NCBI GenBank assembly: GCA_905178155.1
Contig: CAJINV010000002.1
Span: forward strand, 8,141,224-8,205,223
Length of the DNA stretch: 64,000 nucleotides
Direction: 5' to 3'
Source: Amoebophrya sp. A120
Taxonomy: Eukaryota; Sar; Dinophyceae; Syndiniales; Amoebophryaceae
Shown here piece by piece: positions 58,028-64,000 of this stretch (its first letter is position 1; each line of letters opens with the position of its first letter). Made by a program: the position numbers and the translations under genes. The notes under the pieces were generated by a model. That model searched no databases, had not been told where the DNA came from, and worked only from the letters and a program-made list of their open reading frames with translations.

Positions 58028-58876
58028 ATGGAAATCTATGCGGAGCAGTGCTCGGTCCCCTCGTGCAACAAAGTCGATTTCTTGCCCTTCAAGTGCGACG
58101 CTTGCAACCAGCTGTACTGCTTAGAGCACCGGTCGTATGCCGCCCACAACTGCACCGCAGCTAGCAGCAAGGATTTTACTATCGTGGTAAGTGCATCACG
58201 ATACTAGCGGTACATTCAACTACATCGCAGGAATTTCCTCATAACTTCTTTTGTTTTCGGTGCGGACTTCAACTTCTTTTTGGTTGTTGTTTTTATAGAA
58301 AGAGGTTCGAATTTGATGTTCTTTGCTATCGCAAATTAATAGTCTCGTCACAACCACTACCACTCGATTTCGAATCTTTCAAACACAAGAAATGCTGGAT
58401 ATCAACAACAGGTATGTCCCGATTGCAAGAAGGGTTTGCGCGTGGCGGCCAGTGAGCGAAATCTGGAAGGGATTCTGGAGAAGCACAAGAAGACCGAATG
58501 TCCTGGGGCGCCAAAGAAGCAGGCGAAGTGCGCGGTCTGCAAAACCAAGCTGAACCTGACCAATCGGTACGAGTGCCCGAAATGTGGCAAGTTGGTTTGC
58601 TTGAAGCACCGATTCGAGGAGGAGCACGACTGTATATCACTGCAAGACCAGCAGAAACCGAGCAGCGGGAACCGAAAACAGGCCAACAACCTGGTAAATG
58701 CAGGCAAACCTTCTACCGGGCGAGCGCCAGCACGCACCGGTGCAACTACGACCAGCACGAGTGATGGCGGCGGGAGGAAGAGAAAAGGCCTCTTTGGGTG
58801 GTGCTGCCCGGTGGCGGACCGGAACGCGACGCCCGTGCAAAACGTCGCACACAGCAGCTCCAGGAACGACGTTTGA
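58028..58876 (+). CDS. Double AN1-type zinc finger protein
   Basis: AN1 fingers occur in proteins that link ubiquitin, proteasome or stress responses (ZFAND2 type has two). Exons 58028-58186 and 58412-58876 give 207 residues, split by an ordinary intron with consensus donor GTAAGTGC and acceptor AACAACAG. Finger 1 is C..C then FKCDACNQLYCLEHRSYAAHNC (residues about 8-46). Finger 2 is CAVC then YECPKCGKLVCLKHRFEEEHDC (about 95-132). Both keep the full Cys/His set, and the His-x5-His-x-Cys variant in finger 2 is slightly longer. The tail is Ser/Thr-rich with a basic RKRKGLFGWCC near the end. No IE is present, unlike most neighbours. Confidence 0.9.
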
Positions 58877-59680
58877 GATTTTGTTGTATCTGGATGTGCG
58901 TTTTGAAGAGGGTATCTTCAAACTGAAACAGACTGCCTCGCTACTATTCGTGTAGAATGAACTATTGACGAGTGGAGAAATGATATTTTTCACGTCGCTC
59001 ATATCGTCGCTTCTCTAGTATAAACATCAAGGTGTTTCTTTGAGCCTGGACTATGTACGATGCGTTGCAGGTGTGCTTTGGAGGAACACAAAGAAGTTTG
59101 AGTTGACGCCTTCTTCATTTGAACACAAGGAAATACCATGCGCAGCTCGTCCTGCGGCAGTCGCTGCTCAGACTTGGTCTTGTGGTGTTGCTTTGCTCAT
59201 CTCGTCGTGGGGTCTGCTGCGTGATAGGTAGTACTTTGTAGAGGTCGCAGTGTAAAGACGGCCTCGCGATGAAGGAGCCACCACGACGATGACGATGACG
59301 TGGAACTCATTTTTTATAAAAGCAAAGCTTTTATTCCTTGTGACCGTGACATGGGTGGCGCGAGTGACAAGATGTTGACCCTGGCACGAAAAACTGTAAG
59401 CCTAGTCATCTGTGTGTTGGAGTGCTTCGGGCTGGGTATCAAACTGAGCGACAAGTTGTTGGTCGCACTAAAAAGCCGAAGTTCGTTGTCGAAGAAACAA
59501 AAGAGAATTCGTATATGATATGCAAAGCGTTGTACACGACCTAATTCCAAGTCGACCTCTGGAGGCGGGACCTTCGAGCGTGAGAAAGAAGTAGACCCCA
59601 AGGGTTCCAGTAAAAAAGGTTTGGCGTGGTTTTGCTTTTCCCAGCGACCTGAGGAGCGACGAGATCATCATCTGCAAAAG
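58877..59680. other. Intergenic or unplaced 5' exon region
   Basis: The frame of the next gene is open upstream of its ATG and a TTTTCCCAG acceptor lies near 59640, so a leader exon may be here. It was not identified. Confidence 0.4.
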
Positions 59681-61990
59681 ATGAATTTCGGCGTGGATCT
59701 CTTCCGCTTGTACGAGAACCACAAGAAGGAATCGGAGGCGGCGGGGAATTATGAGACGGCCGCAACCACCGCCCTGCGGCTGCATCAAATGCGGACCGTA
59801 GAGCAAAAGCGGCAAAAAGCGTACAGATACTTTGCTTACTCAGATTTCGATCTCATTTCTTTCGTGTAGAAGCTTTTGTTTCAGTAGTGTTGGGTGCAAC
59901 TTGATTCAGAGAAACTCACAATTGCAGGAGCAAATATCTTTACCTGTACGTAAATGCAAATCGTCGCAGGTCACTTGCCCAGCGCCACAAAACCGAGCTG
60001 GAAGCTCTGGAGGCCGCACAGGTGCAGGCAAAACTGGAATTGGTCGAGTATTCAGTTCTTAAACGTTACATTTTCAGCTGTTACATGCATTTGTGACGCA
60101 AGGATAGGAAAAGTGAAATGGGGGAGCTTGCTGCACCTCTCGCATCACAAATTAGCTCGGCACAGATTTTGGCGGTGTTTAAGTTTTTCAAGAATTTGTC
60201 AAACGAAGTAGCTCCGTCGTGTGGATGTGGATGGTAATTTTGCATGACAAATTCACGGAGCAAAATGGGTCGCCCTGCCCTTAGCCTTCCAACATGACAA
60301 ATTCACGGAACAGCTGACAGCGTAAGGTTTGAGAACTCCATAGCGAGGCTGAAAAAGCCGCAGTCGGCCAGCTGCTAGCGCACGAGTCGGAGCAGCATGC
60401 GAAATTGCGGGCCAGACATGCGAAGGAACTGGAGAATGTTTCGCCGCCAGCGCGTAGCTCTACTCGAGCCACCACGTCAGCAGGTGCGGAAACGAGTAAC
60501 AGCACTGGAAGTTGTTGTAGCACCAAGGACGAACAAGAAGGGCACTACGAGATCGCCACAAAAAGCACAACTGGAGGTTTCGAAGCAGCTCCTGAGAGGT
60601 CGACCAGCACTGCTACTGGTAGTACGAATGCAGCAACTGCTGTGACGAAACAAAAGCCGACAGCCGAAATTCTGCAACTGGAAACTCGCCTGAAGCACAT
60701 CGTCTCCCAAGGCCTTTACGCCAAAGCACGTAAAATCGCTCAGCAGAAACAGATGCTAGTGCAGGAGCAAGAAGCGCGCGCAACGGTACTAATACAACAC
60801 ACAGATGTACAGATGCTTGCTGTAGTTGCATAGAAGGTTAGAACTAGATGCTTCGTTTTTGTCGCAGCGAGCAACGTGTCTCAGACACTGTCACTGAAGC
60901 CTAGTACCGACTAAAAATATTTAAAAAATATTGCGGACAAGTTCGTGAACGAAACATTACCGAAGCATTACCGAGTGGATCATCTAAAGATCTAATCCTG
61001 TTTCTTGTTTAAGATTAAAAACGACAAAGTCGACATCAACGCTGACACCCAGGCCTCCCTGCCGCTCGAAGCGGAGACCAAAGCTTCAAAATTGGCGCAA
61101 AAGCACCAAGCTGAGCGCGACGCGCTGGAGGCCCGTCTGCGGCGCGGGCGCGACTGTTTGCGCCGCAACCAAGAAGATGCGTTCCAGCAGCTGCATATCC
61201 TGAGTAAAAACATCCCCACACCAGAGTCAAGATGGGGATTTTGCAACACAAACCTAGAACTTCTGGGGGTCACGCATCACAAGTTGCAGTCCGTAGTGTA
61301 GTGCAGGTTCGCAAGGCCAGCTGCATCAGAAATCCATCTGCTCATCCTGTTTACAGCATTACAAATTCGAAAACACGACTAAAAATGCTTCTCCTGGCGA
61401 TGCGCATTACAAATGTTCCTGTCATTGCAAATCTGCATGACAACTCTGGTGTGGGGACGTTTTTACTCAGGATACTGCAATTACGGCAGGCAAAGGCGCT
61501 CGCGAATCTGCAAACCAAGCACCGCTGCGAGCTGGCGCAGTTGGAAGCAAAATGCAGGAACACGGCGAGGAAGCAACATGCAGGAATATTACAGGACGGA
61601 AGCGAAATCTTCGAAACAGATGTTGCTCAGCGACTGCAGGGCAAAACTTTGCTGCAGACAACCAGCAGGGAAAACAGTCCGCGGGGAGGACGAGCCGTCC
61701 CATCTTCACATAGAAGTCCTCGCTGCAAAAGTCCTACTTTCCTCGCTTCGGGCAAGTTGTTCGAGGTGGATAGGGCTGCTTATAGCGAAACGTCATTTTT
61801 CAATACCAGTATTAGTGAAGAGTTTGCTTCCAAAGAACTAAACAGGCCCCCGATAGTGAGTGCGTTTGATGCAAGTCAGAATAAGGACAGTGTCAGTTCA
61901 GCCATGAGCAGGTTTACCGCGGAGGAGCGCAGTCGCACGCTCGGAAGTGGTGGTGATCACTGGAGTAGAAATCCTCGAAAGAAGTTCTAG
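59681..61990 (+). CDS. Coiled-coil protein
   Basis: Exons 59681-59820, 59970-60048, 60348-60785, 61014-61195 and 61480-61990 give 449 residues. Two introns are GT-AG (59821-59969 and 60786-61013) and two are IEs. The protein is helical with heptad-like charged segments: LFRLYENHKKESEAAGNYETA, LAQRHKTELEALEAAQVQAKL, LQLETRLKHIVSQGLYAKARKI, HQAERDALEARLRRGRDCLRR and LQTKHRCELAQLEAKCRN. A Ser/Thr-rich insert sits at about 60455-60650 and a disordered Ser-rich tail follows 61600. The repeated A..LA..H..EL pattern suggests a cytoskeletal or ciliary coiled coil, but no named family is claimed. Both IE junctions fall inside helices that read through without interruption, which supports the joins. 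Confidence 0.82.
60049..60342. mobile_element. Introner element, unique family
   Basis: TATTCAGTTCTTAAACGTTA left arm is inverted against TAAGGTTTGAGAACTCCATA; both reach CAGCTGTT/AACAGCTG. Flanks TCGAG/GCGAG. Excision gives ELVEAEKAAV. Confidence 0.88.
61196..61474. mobile_element. Introner element, family B
   Basis: 279 bp, TATCCTGAGTAAAAACATCC and TTTTTACTCAGGATA. Perfect CTGCA duplication. Sister copy of 16649-16927. Confidence 0.93.
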
Positions 61991-62661
61991 TTTGCTTTTG
62001 CTGTATACACGGGCATCAAGAACAAGAATCTTCCACCACCAAGCTCGGAAGATGAAAAGATGGAGCGTCGTCGCTTTGTTCCCATTGATTGTTCCCAAGT
62101 GATTTTCAGTTGCGTGGCTTCTATTCTTCTATTGCTTCGCACTGACGAGGACGAGTGTGCTGAAGTCGTTGTGGCTCTCGAGGAGCACTGCGTTGTGCGC
62201 CTGTAAAGACCACAGCAGCGTACAAATAAAGGACGAGTAGTCTGGCGCCGTGTCCTTGCCCCGGCTGGGTCCGCGTGCCGACGACCGGGCTGGATGCAAA
62301 CAAGAGAAAGAGAAAGAGCGAGAGGAGCAGCTATAATTTTACTCAGTACTAGAGGCAGATAGATTTTAGACAAAAGTGAACGCTCTGTCTGCTGATCGAC
62401 GATCAACAATTTGAACAGAACAACTGCTGTATTTAAATGTCGAGAAGCACAGAGTACTTACAGCTTGTCTGCGTGTTTTCAAGTAATTTATTGCGAGCGC
62501 TTTTTCATACGGCCGTGTTGGTACAGCTTTTACAAATGTCTTAATGTGTCCTCGGACAACATCAAGAAAAAGAATCGCGGTGTCACGATAGCATTGACCC
62601 CTCTCGGCGTCCGACCGTGAAAACAAGATTGCCTCGGATTCGTCGAAAAACAGAATCGAAG
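61991..62661. other. Intergenic, nothing recognised
   Basis: No domain-bearing frame. Contains a purine tract AGAGAAAGAGAAAGAG near 62303-62318. Confidence 0.5.
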
Positions 62662-64000
62662 ATGCCGAAAATCGCCCTCACCCGCGAGGACGGTCTGAAT
62701 GACCAACTCGAGCAGGCCGTTCGAGCGCACTACATGAAGCACGTGTCGGTGTTCGATGACCACATTTCGTATGAGGAGCTCCCGGGTGTCGAGCAGATCA
62801 AGGGCCCGGACTTCCAGCGGCTGGCCCGGCTCTGGGATAAGGAAGAGTTCGACTGCTGCTGCCTGCTTGGGACGGAAGCGGCCAAGATCTACGTGGACCA
62901 GTGCAAGCACTTCGACTACGCGAAGTTGGTGTGCGTGGGCAAGGGCACACTGGAAGTCTTGCAGAAGGAGAGGAGGAGCAGCAACGTGGTGACGCTGCCG
63001 GACAAGGCCACCGCCGACGGCACCGGGTTAGCGGACCACTTGCCCCTGGCAGTCGGCACCCGCCTGCTGCTGCTCTGTTCGGTGCAGCAGAAAGACGAAT
63101 GTACTTCTTATTCTTGAAGATGTGACGAGGTCCGATAGTTGCTTCGGAATATTATTCGGAGGACGAGCGCTATCTAGAGAGATCACTTTGTACTTCAGGG
63201 TGAGGAAGTGCAGCTTTTTGTTGATGCTGAATAACATAGAAAGGTGCCGTTCTACTTCGCAATCATTTGTTTACATCGTGAACAAGTAGAAGAGTTTACA
63301 CACACTACAGGCAAATCCACTTTAGAGCAGCGGGGTTTCGAGACCACGGTGTTTCAGGTGTATTCCACCCATATCAAATGCAAAAGTGTCTGGGTCTGGA
63401 AGAATAATGCTGTTTTTGCATGACACAGAAGGTCTGGCATGGAAGCTCCAGCATCACAGGTTTGGAGAAGCGTTCACAATGCCGAATCCGCATGACAAAC
63501 CCCTGACTTTTGTGACAGAAAGCGGGCAACTTTTGCTGCCTATGCATGAGAGATTTTTCTGTGTTCTGAAATGCGCATCACAAGTTTGCACTCTTCCAGA
63601 CCCAGACATTTTTGCATTTGATAACCCAGCCCCGCACGGAGCCCCCGACGACCTTCGACTTTTCGAAAGTGGACATCTGGACCTTCGGCAGCGCCTCGGC
63701 CGTGAAGGGCGTCGCGCAATGGAAGACGGCCAACGTGAAGGTCGCGATTTGCGTGAACCTGACCACCGCGAAAACGGCACAACAGCTGCTGCCCGCGAAA
63801 CTGGAGGACGGCAGCGAACTGAAGATCGAGTGTGCGGACAAATCCGGTGTGAAATCCTGGGCCGCGAAGGTGGTGGACTTCCTGAAAAATGGGCCGAGCA
63901 AAGAACAGAAGGACTTCGCGGCCGAGAAGGACAAAGAAGCAGCAGACCACCACCTCCCGGCGAAGAGTAGCGGAGCAGCGACGAGTAAAGCAAGCGCAAC
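62662..64000 (+). CDS. UROS: Uroporphyrinogen-III synthase, 3' end missing
   Basis: Closes and rearranges hydroxymethylbilane to uroporphyrinogen III in haem synthesis. Exons 62662-63100, 63311-63371 and 63629-64000. The family is poorly conserved but the order of signatures fits: LGTEAAKIYVDQCKHFDYAKLVCVGKGTLEVL (lobe 1), then LPDKATADGTGLADHLPL and RLLLLCS. Next come LEQRGFETTVFQVYST (the G..V...VY.T turn) and VDIWTFGSASAVKGVAQW (the typical D-v-v-FtSpsav stretch). The middle two lie on different exons and are joined by a GT-AG intron (63101-63310) and a family A IE. Start at 62662; a GTG at 62617 is in the same frame. After about 63850 the sequence is Lys/Ala-rich and may be a C-terminal extension. 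No plastid leader is visible, so a cytosolic enzyme is possible. Confidence 0.8.
63372..63623. mobile_element. Introner element, family A
   Basis: TATCAAATGCAAAAGTGTCT and ATTTTTGCATTTGATA. Perfect ACCCA duplication; excision joins VYSTQ to PRTEPP. Confidence 0.92.

Noticed and set aside
1-64000. tRNA, rRNA and transposase genes
   Set aside because: None seen on either strand by reading; a covariance-model or profile search would be needed to exclude them fully.

Overview
The window is nuclear DNA of a dinoflagellate-type protist, most likely a parasitic syndinian close to Amoebophrya. Three things in the sequence point there. All 14 recognised genes lie on the + strand, as in unidirectional dinoflagellate gene arrays. 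One gene encodes DVNP, the dinoflagellate/viral nucleoprotein that replaces histones as bulk chromatin protein. The genes are also packed with short intron-like elements that have terminal inverted repeats and target-site duplications (introner elements, IEs), of the kind described from Amoebophrya genomes. The genus is inferred; the dinoflagellate affinity is well supported.

Layout: 2-4427 XRN2/RAT1-like 5'-3' exoribonuclease (5' end outside the window). 5754-6932 and 9307-12759 two related PAN/apple-like membrane proteins, perhaps one gene. 13971-16974 DVNP. 18835-23918 a five-helix membrane protein with a long low-complexity tail. 24682-33667 a very long HPR/OPR-type protein ending in a RAP-like domain, probably an organellar RNA-binding factor. 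34613-34919 a 35-residue Lys/Met-rich protein. 35931-38047 a Ser/Thr-rich protein of unknown role. 39728-44176 an arrestin-like protein with a heptapeptide repeat tail. 45387-51955 a large single-pass membrane protein. 52464-56616 a further membrane protein. 58028-58876 a double AN1 zinc-finger protein. 59681-61990 a coiled-coil protein. 62662-64000 uroporphyrinogen-III synthase (3' end outside the window).

I find 45 IEs in 11 of the 14 genes. They share one architecture: ends close to TATC...GATA, inverted repeats of about 20-35 bp, and 5-bp flanking repeats that are identical in 29 of 45 cases. Removing the element plus one 5-bp repeat keeps the reading frame at 44 of the 45 sites, often inside conserved motifs; the exception, 51961-52440, probably lies outside coding sequence. 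Most lack GT-AG at their edges. At least 15 ordinary GT-AG introns lie alongside them. The TIR families (A 16 copies, B 10, C 5, the rest 1-3 each) differ in sequence but keep the same termini and duplication length, as expected of non-autonomous DNA transposons mobilised by one enzyme, which is not in this window. Two IEs carry later insertions.

CDS entries give the outer limits; exon coordinates are in the evidence text and were obtained by hand with frame checks. IE coordinates give the element body without the flanking repeats. Gene function assignments are from motif recognition only.
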